The notes below the pieces were generated by a model. That model had not been told where the DNA came from. It made no database searches and saw nothing but the letters and a program-made list of their open reading frames with translations. The position numbers and the translations under genes are program-made. DNA of 21,453 nt from Brevundimonas sp. UBA4609 (GTDB taxonomy: Bacteria; Pseudomonadota; Alphaproteobacteria; Caulobacterales; Caulobacteraceae): the NCBI GenBank assembly GCA_002386585.1, contig DGIZ01000258.1, positions 1 to 21,453 on the forward strand, given 5' to 3'. Within the stretch, counting starts at the first letter, position 1. Every line of letters starts with the position of its first letter. Positions 1 to 9,387 of this stretch are shown piece by piece.

Positions 1-49
1 CCGTCGCAGCGGCCGGTGAACGCCGTCCGCGCCCCCTGCCCCCGGCGCT

Positions 50-1210
50 TCATTCCGCCAGATCAAGCAGCGCCGCCGTCTGGCGCGCGATCACAACCTC
101 CTCGTCTGTCGGTATCATCCAGACCGCCACGGCGCTGTCGGCCGCATTCAGACGGCCGGCGCCGCGCTCGTTCGCGGCGGCGTCGAGCCTGACCCCGAGC
201 CAGCCGAGGCGCGCGCAGATCTCGGCTCGGATCCGCGGCGCGTTCTCGCCGACACCCGCCGTGAAGACCAGGCCGTCCAGCCCTCCGAGGCTGGCCGCCA
301 GCGCCGCCATCTCGCGCGCGGCGCGATGGACGTAAAGATCCAGAGCCTCGCGCGCCGCCGGTTCGCGGCTCTCGAGCAGGTCGCGCATGTCGCCGCTGAG
401 GCCAGAGACGCCGAGCAGTCCCGACTGGCGATAGAGCAGATCGGTCAGGCCGGCGGCGTCCAGTCCCCCCTCGCGCAACAGATAGAGCACCGCGCCCGCG
501 TCCAGACTGCCGCAGCGCGTGGCCATGACCAGACCGTCGAGCGGCGTGGCGCCCATGGTGGTGTCAATGCTGCGCCCGTCGCGGAGGGCGCACAGACTGG
601 CTCCCCCGCCGAGGTGGGCCGCGACCACACGGCCGGCGGCCGTGGGAGGGTCGAGCGCCGCCAGACGTCCGGTGAGATACTCATAGGACAGGCCGTGAAA
701 CCCGTAGCGGCGAAGACCCCGCGCCTCCCAGACCCTCGGCAGAGCGAAACGGTCAACCACGGGATCATGGCCCGCGTGGAAGGCGGTGTCGAAGCACAGG
801 ACCTGCGGCAGCCCCGGCCGCGCGGCGCGAAGGGCGGACGCCCCCGCCAGCGACTGGGACTGGTGCAGGGGGGCGAGCGGCGCGAGCGCCGCCACGGCCG
901 CGAGGACCGCCTCCGTGACAAGCGTCGCCGCGCAGAAACGCGGCCCGCCATGAACCACCCGATGGCCCACGGCGGCGATCGGTCCGGGCAGGCGCATCTC
1001 AAGCCACCCGAGGAGGTCCGGCGCCGAAGTCCGAGGCCAGGGCTCGTCTGAAAGAACCGCCCCGGCCGGGTCATAACTCAGCAGTCGGGGCGCCTCGCCG
1101 TGCATTTCGATCCGGCCGCGCAGACAGGGCGCCAGTCCGCCCGGCCCCTGATCGAAAACGCCGAACTTGCAGGTCGAGGACCCGCTGTTGAGAGCAAGAA
1201 TGAACGGCAT
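50..1210 (-). CDS. ackA: Acetate kinase
   Basis: Cytosolic acetate kinase interconverts acetyl-phosphate + ADP and acetate + ATP. The 386-residue product is close to the usual ~400. Visible family motifs are the N-terminal phosphate loop LALNSGSSTCKFG, then GHRVVHGG, HLGGGASLCALRDGRSIDT, and the C-terminal nucleotide-binding FTAGVGENAPRIR, all in the expected order of the acetokinase (ASKHA) fold. The frame stays open upstream to 1351, but the family starts at MPFILALNSG. That ATG is preceded by a GGGGAG Shine-Dalgarno at about 11 nt, so I place the start at 1210. No phosphotransacetylase or phosphoketolase gene to supply acetyl-phosphate is visible; such a partner may lie outside the window. 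The gene diverges from the DUF2933 gene across a 155-nt spacer. The identity is secure; the physiological direction is unknown. Confidence 0.95.
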   Translation of the reverse strand: MPFILALNSGSSTCKFGVFDQGPGGLAPCLRGRIEMHGEAPRLLSYDPAGAVLSDEPWPRTSAPDLLGWLEMRLPGPIAAVGHRVVHGGPRFCAATLVTEAVLAAVAALAPLAPLHQSQSLAGASALRAARPGLPQVLCFDTAFHAGHDPVVDRFALPRVWEARGLRRYGFHGLSYEYLTGRLAALDPPTAAGRVVAAHLGGGASLCALRDGRSIDTTMGATPLDGLVMATRCGSLDAGAVLYLLREGGLDAAGLTDLLYRQSGLLGVSGLSGDMRDLLESREPAAREALDLYVHRAAREMAALAASLGGLDGLVFTAGVGENAPRIRAEICARLGWLGVRLDAAANERGAGRLNAADSAVAVWMIPTDEEVVIARQTAALLDLAE

Positions 1211-1251
1211 GCCCGACTGCACTCCCCACCTGACCGCGACCCAGCTGTCCA

Positions 1252-1332
1252 CGTCTGACGCTGACGACGGGCGGCTCTTACGATCGTCGACGCCACGCGT
1301 CCGTAATGTTTGGCCGGGTGGGGCGTCAGACG
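1252..1332. promoter_or_regulatory. Inverted repeat in the ackA/DUF2933 divergent spacer
   Basis: CGTCTGACGC (1252-1261) and its exact reverse complement GCGTCAGACG (1323-1332) lie 61 nt apart, near the middle of the 155-nt divergent intergenic region. The element GACGACGGG also occurs twice as a direct repeat, at 1263-1271 and 1329-1337. Paired sites in a divergent promoter could bind a looping or dimeric regulator. I recognise no known family consensus, and no clear -35/-10 pair stands out. Confidence 0.3.
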
Positions 1333-1365
1333 ACGGGATGGTGTTCAGCACGGAAGGCGCCTCGC

Positions 1366-1605
1366 ATGACCTCCAAATCCCCGGCCGCCGGCCGGGTCTT
1401 CAGGCTTCTGACCCTGGGCGCCTTCGCGGCGGGGCTGGCCTATCTGCTGATCGGCGAGCACCGGGTTCACCTGCTCGGCTGGGCGCCGTTCCTGCTGTTG
1501 CTGCTCTGTCCCCTGCTGCACATGACCATGCATGGCGGCCACGGCGGGGGGCACGGCCCCGACCACCCGGGCGACCGCGCCCGTCCCCCAGCTCCGGAGG
1601 CCTGA
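1366..1605 (+). CDS. DUF2933-family small membrane protein
   Basis: A 79-residue protein with two hydrophobic stretches (about residues 11-29 and 33-50), followed by LLCPLLHMTMHGGHGGGHG, a His/Gly-rich tail typical of DUF2933. Proteins of this family have no established activity that I know of; the tail could bind Cu or Zn, which is inference. The frame is open from 1306, but ATG 1366 has a GGAAGG Shine-Dalgarno 8 nt upstream and gives the normal family length, so I chose it. The stop is 2 nt before the next ATG, making this the first gene of a translationally close unit with the methyltransferase-like protein and then a metal ATPase. That company supports a role in metal handling at the inner membrane. 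Confidence 0.8.
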   Translation: MTSKSPAAGRVFRLLTLGAFAAGLAYLLIGEHRVHLLGWAPFLLLLLCPLLHMTMHGGHGGGHGPDHPGDRARPPAPEA

Positions 1606-1607
1606 TC

Positions 1608-2243
1608 ATGGCGGAACCGCAAACGTACGGGCTCTGGTCGCTGGTGGCCCTCAACTCCATCCTGTTCATCTTTTTCGCCTTCACCTTCTTCAAGCCGAAG
1701 ACGGCGAGGGACTGGCGCGCCTTCGGCGCCTTCAGCGCCTTCCTGATCGCCTTCTTCACCGAGATGTACGGTTTCCCGCTGACGATCTTTCTGTTGGCCG
1801 GTTGGTTACAGAGCCGCTTTCCCGGCGTGGACTGGTGGTCCCATGACGCCGGACACCTGCTTGAGATGATGTTCGGCTGGCGAGCGCACCCGCACTTCGG
1901 GCCCTTCCATATTCTCAGCTTGGTTCTCGTTGGCGGCGGGTTCTGGCTCCTCTCCGCGGCATGGCCGGTGCTCTATAGCGCGCAACGAGAAGGCCGGCTG
2001 GCGACGACCGGTCCCTACCGGTCAATCCGCCAGCCGCAGTATGCCGGTTTCGTGCTGATCATGATCGGCTTTTTGCTTCAATGGCCGACGCTGCTCACCC
2101 TGGCGATGTTCCCGGCGCTGGTCATCCTGTACTGGCGCCTCGCCATGGCGGTGGAGCGAGAGACCGCCGCCCGCTTCGGCCCGGCCTGGAGCGCTTACCG
2201 GCAGGCTACGCCCGCGTTCGTTCCCCGCCTACGCCCCCTGTAG
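1608..2243 (+). CDS. Isoprenylcysteine carboxyl methyltransferase-like membrane protein
   Basis: A 211-residue integral membrane protein of the ICMT/PEMT-like family (SAM-dependent methyltransferase fold built into membrane helices). Hydrophobic helices fall near residues 9-28, 36-65, 100-122, 145-165 and 165-182. The signature is [15 protein letters not shown] at about residues 134-148. Family members normally read RHPxY here, but this protein has Gln142 where His is expected, so its methyltransferase activity is uncertain. The acceptor substrate of bacterial members is generally unknown. The start ATG 1608 has a perfect GGAGG 7 nt upstream and follows the DUF2933 stop by 2 nt. The P1B ATPase starts 55 nt downstream. 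In my recollection this trio recurs in metal-resistance regions, but I could not check that here. Confidence 0.8.
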   Translation: MAEPQTYGLWSLVALNSILFIFFAFTFFKPKTARDWRAFGAFSAFLIAFFTEMYGFPLTIFLLAGWLQSRFPGVDWWSHDAGHLLEMMFGWRAHPHFGPFHILSLVLVGGGFWLLSAAWPVLYSAQREGRLATTGPYRSIRQPQYAGFVLIMIGFLLQWPTLLTLAMFPALVILYWRLAMAVERETAARFGPAWSAYRQATPAFVPRLRPL

Positions 2244-2298
2244 GGCGCGGAATCCCACCGACCTCAAGACTGAACTGCTTTCGACTGGAATTTCCTTC

Positions 2299-4674
2299 AT
2301 GCATACTACTACCGTCGATGTTTCCGGTTTCAGCACGCCGCTGGATTCACTGGTGATCGAGAAGCACCTGCGGGGCCTGAAGGGCGTGCTGGAAGCCGCC
2401 GCCAACTTCGGCTCGGCGACCGCGACGATCCGATATGACGAAGCCCTGGTCAGCCAGGTCGAACTGGAACAGGCGGTGCGGGATTGCGGCTTCCACTGCC
2501 GCGGCGAGGTCGTGCCGCGTCACATCTGCGTCCCGCATGAGGAGGTCGTGGACGCCCGGTCGCACCTCCAGCATCCCGCAGCTCCGGCGGCCGCGCATGA
2601 GGGCCACGCGCCCTCTGCTCATCCTGCCCAAGCCGGCGCCGACGACATGGCCGAGATGGGGCACGGCCCCGGCATGGACATGCAGGCCATGGCCCGGGAC
2701 ATGCGCAACCGCTTCCTCTTCGCCGTCGCCTTCACCCTCCCGATCTTCCTGCTCGCCCCGATGGGCATGGACTTCATGCGAGTGGAGCCGCCGTTCGGCC
2801 TGCCGCTGAAGCCCCTGCTGTTCGTCCTGGCCAGCGCCGCCATCCTCTATCCGGGCTGGCCCTTCTACATCGCCGCCGTCCGGGCCCTGCGACGCGGTGT
2901 GCTCAACATGGCGGTGCTGGTCCTGCTCAGCGTCGGCACCGGCTACCTGTTCAGCGTCGGCGCCACCTTCTTCTACGACGCGCCCGACTTCTACGAAGCC
3001 TCGGCCCTGCTGCTGGTCTTCATCCTGATGGGCCACTGGCTGGAGATGCGGGCGCGGGCCGGCGCCTCGGACGCCATCCGCAGGCTGATGGACCTGGCGC
3101 CGCCCACCGCCCGGGTGCTGCGCGACGGCGTCGAGGTCGAGGTCGCGACCTCCGCCGTGCTGGTGGGCGACCGGGTGGTCGTCCGGCCGGGCGGCCGCAT
3201 CCCCGTGGACGGCGTGATCGAGGACGGCGGCTCCGAGGTCGACGAATCCATGCTGACCGGAGAATCCCTGCCCGTGACCAAGGGCGCCGGGGATTCCGTG
3301 ACCGGCGGCGCGATCAACAAGACCGGCGCCTTCCGTTATCGGGCGACGCGGGTGGGCGCCGACACCGCGCTGGCGCAGATCGTCAAGCTGGTGCAGGAGG
3401 CGCAGAACTCCAAGGCCCCGGCCCAGTTGCTCGCCGACCGCGCCTCCCAGTGGCTTGTGCTGGCCGCTGTCGTCATCGGCCTGCTCACCTTCGGCGTCTG
3501 GTTCTGGGCCCTGGGCCAGACCCTGATGTTCGCCCTGACCCTGACCATCACCGTCTTCGTCATCGCCTGCCCCGACGCTCTTGGCCTGGCCACGCCCATG
3601 GCGATCATGGTGGGCACGGGGCTGGGGGCGCGCCACGGCGTGCTGATCAAGAACGCCGCCGCTCTCGAGCATGCCGTCAAGCTGGACGTCATCGTCTTCG
3701 ACAAGACCGGCACCCTGACCCTGGGCGCGCCGAAAGTGGTCCAGGTCACCCCCGCCGCCGGAGTGGACGAGACCGACCTGCTGACCACGGCCGCGGCCCT
3801 GGAGCGAGGATCCGAACACCACATCGCCAAGGCCGTGCTGGAGCGGACGAAGGGCCTCCCCGAACTGGCCGCTGCCGGCTTCGAATCCTTCGGGGGCAAG
3901 GGACTTCGGGCGACCGTGGCCGGGCGGACCGTCCTCTCCGGCAACCGCATGCTCATGGCCGACAACGGCGTCGAGCTCGGCGAGCTGACGGCGGAATCCG
4001 AACGGCTGCAGGGCGCCGGCCGCACCGTCGTCCATATCGCCCGCGACGGGCGGGTCATAGGTCTGATCGCCGTGGCCGACGCCGTCCGCCCCACCGCGGC
4101 GGCGACCATCCGGCGACTGCAGGCCCTGGGCGTCAAGGTGGCCATGATGACCGGCGACAACCTCGGCACCGCACGGCGTATCGCCGGTGAACTGGGCATC
4201 GACATCGTGCTGGCGGAGGTCCTGCCCGGCGACAAGGCGCTCAAGGTGAAGGAACTCCAGGCCGCGGGCCACAGGGTCGGCATGGTTGGCGACGGGGTCA
4301 ACGACGCCCCGGCCCTGACCCAGGCCGACGTCGGCTTCGCCATCGGCGCCGGCACCGACGTCGCCATCGAGAGCGCCGACGTGGTGCTGATGCGCAGCGA
4401 CCCCGCCGACGTGGTCAAGGCCATCGAGCTGTCGCGCGCCACCCTGCGCAAGATGCATCAGAACCTGTGGTGGGCGGTCGGCTACAATCTCATCGCCTTT
4501 CCCCTGGCCGCGGGAGTCCTCTATCCCTTCACCCTCAGCCCCGAGATCGCCGCCCTGTCGATGTCGGGCAGTTCGGTGCTGGTGGCGGTCAACGCCCTGA
4601 TGCTCAAGCGTCTGCGGCTGGGCGCCGGCATGGACGTCCAGCCGCCGTCGCGGTCAGCCGTAACGCAGGCGTAG
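2299..4674 (+). CDS. P1B-type heavy-metal ATPase, CPD variant
   Basis: A 791-residue inner-membrane P-type ATPase, presumably exporting a soft metal ion. Residues 1-70 form an HMA-like fold, but the GMxCxxC loop is replaced by GFSTPLDS. Cysteines occur instead as CGFHC (63-67) and HIC (77). A His/Met-rich linker (about 86-135, including MGHGPGMDM) precedes the first membrane helix. The actuator motif TGES is at 320-323, phosphorylated Asp468 is in DKTGTLT, and MTGDN and GDGVNDAP are intact. Two hallmarks differ. The membrane metal site is CPD (Cys424-Pro-Asp426) rather than CPC, and the nucleotide-binding His-Pro is SEHH (His507-His508). The last helices keep the Cu(I)-class signs: a YN in GYNLIAFP and MSGSS followed by N. 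The Shine-Dalgarno is weak (GGAA). It is the third gene after DUF2933 and the ICMT-like gene, with no CsoR-type operator upstream. Metal specificity is unresolved. Confidence 0.9.
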   Translation: MHTTTVDVSGFSTPLDSLVIEKHLRGLKGVLEAAANFGSATATIRYDEALVSQVELEQAVRDCGFHCRGEVVPRHICVPHEEVVDARSHLQHPAAPAAAHEGHAPSAHPAQAGADDMAEMGHGPGMDMQAMARDMRNRFLFAVAFTLPIFLLAPMGMDFMRVEPPFGLPLKPLLFVLASAAILYPGWPFYIAAVRALRRGVLNMAVLVLLSVGTGYLFSVGATFFYDAPDFYEASALLLVFILMGHWLEMRARAGASDAIRRLMDLAPPTARVLRDGVEVEVATSAVLVGDRVVVRPGGRIPVDGVIEDGGSEVDESMLTGESLPVTKGAGDSVTGGAINKTGAFRYRATRVGADTALAQIVKLVQEAQNSKAPAQLLADRASQWLVLAAVVIGLLTFGVWFWALGQTLMFALTLTITVFVIACPDALGLATPMAIMVGTGLGARHGVLIKNAAALEHAVKLDVIVFDKTGTLTLGAPKVVQVTPAAGVDETDLLTTAAALERGSEHHIAKAVLERTKGLPELAAAGFESFGGKGLRATVAGRTVLSGNRMLMADNGVELGELTAESERLQGAGRTVVHIARDGRVIGLIAVADAVRPTAAATIRRLQALGVKVAMMTGDNLGTARRIAGELGIDIVLAEVLPGDKALKVKELQAAGHRVGMVGDGVNDAPALTQADVGFAIGAGTDVAIESADVVLMRSDPADVVKAIELSRATLRKMHQNLWWAVGYNLIAFPLAAGVLYPFTLSPEIAALSMSGSSVLVAVNALMLKRLRLGAGMDVQPPSRSAVTQA

Positions 4675-4683
4675 CGTCGCCCC

Positions 4684-4712
4684 CTGCGGCATGGTCCCGC
4701 CCGGCGCCGCAG
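4684..4712 (+). terminator. Possible hairpin after the CPD ATPase gene
   Basis: CTGCGGC (4684-4690) pairs exactly with GCCGCAG (4706-4712) around a 15-nt loop, 9 nt after the ATPase stop. No T-run follows, so intrinsic termination is doubtful. The rest of the 264-nt spacer to the next gene holds no convincing ORF, operator or AT-rich promoter. An AAGGAG at about 4836 is not followed by a start codon. Confidence 0.25.
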
Positions 4713-4938
4713 GCCTGTCGTTCGCCTATGCAGACGAGGGGTCCTCCGCCGCTCAGGGATACGCAAGCGGTCCGGCGGCGTGCGATGAGGTCGCCGCCTC
4801 GCCTGTAATCCAGCGGCGGGGGCTGCGTCCTCATAAGGAGAACACACGCGCGCAGCGAGGGGTCGCCGTCCTCCTGCGCCGATGGGGAAATCACCACGGC
4901 TGGCCAGAGCCCATGCCCAACGGACGAGGACAGCGATC

Positions 4939-6009
4939 ATGGTTCACTCGGATATTATCCGCGTCGGGGTCAATGGATACGGCGTGATCGGCAAGCGCGT
5001 GGCCGCCGCCGTCAGACAGCAGGACGACATGATCCTCGTGGGCGTCGCCGACGTCAGCGCCGACTGGCGCCTGCGTCTTGCGGCCCGGATGGGTTTCTCC
5101 CTCTACGGCGCCGCCCCCGGGGCCGCCCTGACGATGCAACGGGCCGGTCTCCCTGTGGCGGGCGATCTGGACGACCTGATCGCGTCGGTCGATGTCATGG
5201 TGGACTGCACGCCCAAGGGGATCGGCGCCGCCAACGCGGAGGTCTACCGGCGCAAGGACAAGCCCTTCATCGTCCAGGGCGGCGAGAAGCACGAAGTCGC
5301 CGGTCACTCCTTCGTGGCCGAGTCGAGCTACGCAGGCGCGCTCGGACGGCCGGCGACCAGGGTTGTCTCGTGCAACACCACCTCGATCGTGCGCACTCTC
5401 ACCGCGCTCAAACAGGCGGGATTGCTGCGCCGGGCGCGGGGGACGCTGCTGCGGCGGGCCACCGATCCCTGGGAGAGCGACCGGGGCGGCATCATGAACA
5501 CGCTGGCGCCCGAGCCCCAGATTCCGAGCCACCAGGGCCCCGATGCGCAGAGCGTCGATCCCGACCTGGATGTCGTGACCATGGCGGTCAAGGTCCCCGA
5601 GACCATCGCTCATCTGCATTACTGGTCGGTGCAGATGACCCGTGCGGCGGACAAGGCGGAGGTGGTCGCGGCCTTCCTCGCCTCCTCGCGCATCGCGGCG
5701 ATCCGGATGGACGACGGCTTGACGGCGCTAAACAGCGTCAAGGAACTGATGGCCGACCTCGGCCGCCCGCATGACAATCTCTATGAAGTGGCGCTCTGGA
5801 CCGACATGCTCCGCGTCCAGGGCGACGAGCTCTTCTACGCCTACATGGTCGACAACCAGGCCATCGTCATTCCCGAGACCATCGACGCCATCCGGGCCCT
5901 CTCCGGCCGGATCGCCGCGCCGGCCGTGTCGATCGCCAGGACCGACGCCAGCCTCGGCATCGGCGCTCTCGACCGGTTGGGTCCGCCGGATCAGGTCGCG
6001 GACTCATAA
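4939..6009 (+). CDS. Type II (archaeal-type) glyceraldehyde-3-phosphate dehydrogenase
   Basis: A 356-residue enzyme of the archaeal-type NAD(P)-dependent phosphorylating GAPDH family, interconverting glyceraldehyde-3-phosphate and 1,3-bisphosphoglycerate. The Rossmann start VGVNGYGVIGKRVAAAV, then DCTPKGIGAAN, FIVQGGEKHEVAG, and the catalytic VVSCNTTSIVRTL (Cys145) follow the archaeal family in order and spacing. RRATDP and IPSHQGPD also match that family. The class I bacterial signature (SCTTN) is absent. The frame is open from 4882, but ATG 4939 has a GAGGA Shine-Dalgarno at 8 nt and places the Rossmann strand at the N-terminus as usual. It stands alone between the two metal ATPase modules and converges on csoR. 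Type II GAPDH is unusual in an alphaproteobacterium and suggests lateral acquisition, although base composition resembles its neighbours. Confidence 0.9.
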   Translation: MVHSDIIRVGVNGYGVIGKRVAAAVRQQDDMILVGVADVSADWRLRLAARMGFSLYGAAPGAALTMQRAGLPVAGDLDDLIASVDVMVDCTPKGIGAANAEVYRRKDKPFIVQGGEKHEVAGHSFVAESSYAGALGRPATRVVSCNTTSIVRTLTALKQAGLLRRARGTLLRRATDPWESDRGGIMNTLAPEPQIPSHQGPDAQSVDPDLDVVTMAVKVPETIAHLHYWSVQMTRAADKAEVVAAFLASSRIAAIRMDDGLTALNSVKELMADLGRPHDNLYEVALWTDMLRVQGDELFYAYMVDNQAIVIPETIDAIRALSGRIAAPAVSIARTDASLGIGALDRLGPPDQVADS

Positions 6010-6154
6010 GCTCCGAGCCGGCGCGGCGGCCAGGGCGATGAGAATAGAGGAGCGAATGTCCGGATCTCCAGATGGAGAAGGTCGCACCAGGAATGCGCGC
6101 GCCCGCGGACGTTACGCACGACACGGCAAGGTCCGGCCCGACGTCTTTCCGCGG

Positions 6155-6430
6155 CTAGGTCAGGGCCCGATCCAGCACAGCCATGAGTTCGGCGGCCTTG
6201 GCCCGCCGCTCCGCCTCGTCCCCATCCACCAGCGCGCTGGTCACACAGTGATCCAGGTGGTCCTTGAGGATTTCGGATTCCACCCGCCGAAGCGCCGCGC
6301 GTACGGCCTGCAGCTGGGTGAGGACGTCGATGCAGTAGCGGTCCTCGTCGACCATGCGGGCGATGCCCCGCACCTGCCCTTCGATGCGGCTGAGGCGGTT
6401 GAGCAGCTTCGGCTTGTCGTTATGGTCCAA
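6155..6430 (-). CDS. csoR: CsoR-type copper-sensing repressor
   Basis: A 91-residue all-helical regulator of the CsoR/RcnR (DUF156) family, with the diagnostic LLNRLSRIEGQVRGIARMV N-terminal helix. Cys33, His58 and Cys62 match the Cys-His-Cys Cu(I) ligand set of CsoR (Cys, then HxxxC) rather than the His-rich set of the Ni/Co sensor RcnR. An extra His61 sits beside Cys62. The family binds DNA as the apo form and releases it on Cu(I) binding. The start codon is TTG at 6430, supported by an AGGGAGGA Shine-Dalgarno about 6 nt upstream; no in-frame ATG fits. It is divergent from the copA-like gene across a 102-nt spacer with two inverted repeats, so autoregulation and copA control are both likely. 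Confidence 0.9.
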   Translation of the reverse strand: MDHNDKPKLLNRLSRIEGQVRGIARMVDEDRYCIDVLTQLQAVRAALRRVESEILKDHLDHCVTSALVDGDEAERRAKAAELMAVLDRALT

Positions 6431-6457
6431 GAGCGTCCTCCCTTGCCGGCGGCGAGC

Positions 6458-6474
6458 ATACCCCCTCAGGGTAT
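6458..6474. promoter_or_regulatory. CsoR-type operator, site 1
   Basis: ATACCCCCTCAGGGTAT has perfect 6-bp arms (ATACCC/GGGTAT) around 5 nt. GC-rich cores with flanking TA, of TACCCC/GGGGTA type, are characteristic of CsoR operators. It lies just upstream of csoR and next to the -35 region proposed for copA, so it could serve csoR autoregulation. Confidence 0.7.
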
Positions 6475-6503
6475 TTGAAAATATACCGCGAGGGGTATAT
6501 CAG
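6475..6503 (+). promoter_or_regulatory. Likely copA promoter overlapping CsoR operator site 2
   Basis: TTGAAA (6475-6480) and TATCAG (6498-6503) are separated by 17 nt, a good sigma70-type arrangement reading toward the ATPase at 6533. The spacer and -10 are covered by ATATACCGCGAGGGGTATAT (6481-6500), which has perfect 7-bp arms ATATACC/GGTATAT. A repressor bound there would block RNA polymerase directly. This matches the CsoR mechanism and the adjacent csoR gene. The operator is well supported; the exact -35/-10 assignment is less certain. Confidence 0.65.
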
Positions 6504-6532
6504 ATTACCACACGCTGTGGAGTTCTCCGGCC

Positions 6533-8889
<2,357 letters not shown>

Positions 8890-8893
<4 letters not shown>

Positions 8894-9387
8894 CCGGCGC
8901 TCGCGGACACCGGGCCGAAGGCGCGGCGGGCGTCACCCGCCATGCGTTCCACGCACCAACGGGCGTAGGCGTCCGCCAGCCCCGGGACGAGGCGCCCGGG
9001 GCCGCGGGGCGCAGGGTCGTAGTCGATCCAGACCCGCAATCCGGCCCCGCCACGGATCGGCGTGGTCTGGAAGCCCATCTCGTAGTCGCCGATGATTATC
9101 AGCCGCGGCCGGCCCACGGTGCGCCAGACCTTGCGCCGCGGCGGCGCGCGCTCGGTCACCACCTCGTCGACGAAGAGCCCGAGACCGAACGCCCGGCCGC
9201 CCATCCGGATATGCGAGCCGACCGCCTGTCCCCGGCCCGCGTCGAAGTCATAGGTCATCCGCCCCCCGCCCATCATCATCGACGGGCGGGCCATGTGCGC
9301 GGCCAGGCGGGTCTGGTCGTCGAGATGGGCGAACAGCCGTTCCGGGGTCGCGGCGACCTGGACGGAGGCCTGCCTGTGGCGAGTCAT
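8890..9387 (-). CDS. SRPBCC-family (START-like) protein
   Basis: A 165-residue soluble protein with the SRPBCC helix-grip pattern. The N-terminal strand and helix [18 protein letters not shown] is followed by alternating beta strands and a C-terminal helix (about 135-158, [20 protein letters not shown]). Such proteins bind hydrophobic ligands; no ligand can be assigned. A Met/Gly run (SMMMGGGRM, about 36-44) is notable. The start ATG overlaps the upstream dehydrogenase stop as ATGA (9384-9387), so translation is probably coupled and this is the last gene of the stress operon. Its stop (TAG, complement of 8890-8892) overlaps the convergent copA stop (8891-8893) within a single CTAG. Confidence 0.75.

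Noticed and set aside
1278..1309. TTACGA/TAATGT as a sigma70 promoter for the DUF2933 operon
   Set aside because: The 20-nt spacer and poor -35 match make it unsupported.
2347..4458. 703-residue His/Gly-rich minus-strand frame opposite the CPD ATPase
   Set aside because: Typical antisense open frame of a GC-rich gene; the plus-strand ATPase is unmistakable.
6056..6478. Plus-strand frame with a good GAGGAG before ATG 6057, running antisense through csoR
   Set aside because: No family similarity, Arg-rich composition of a GC shadow frame, and it lies entirely over the well-supported csoR gene.
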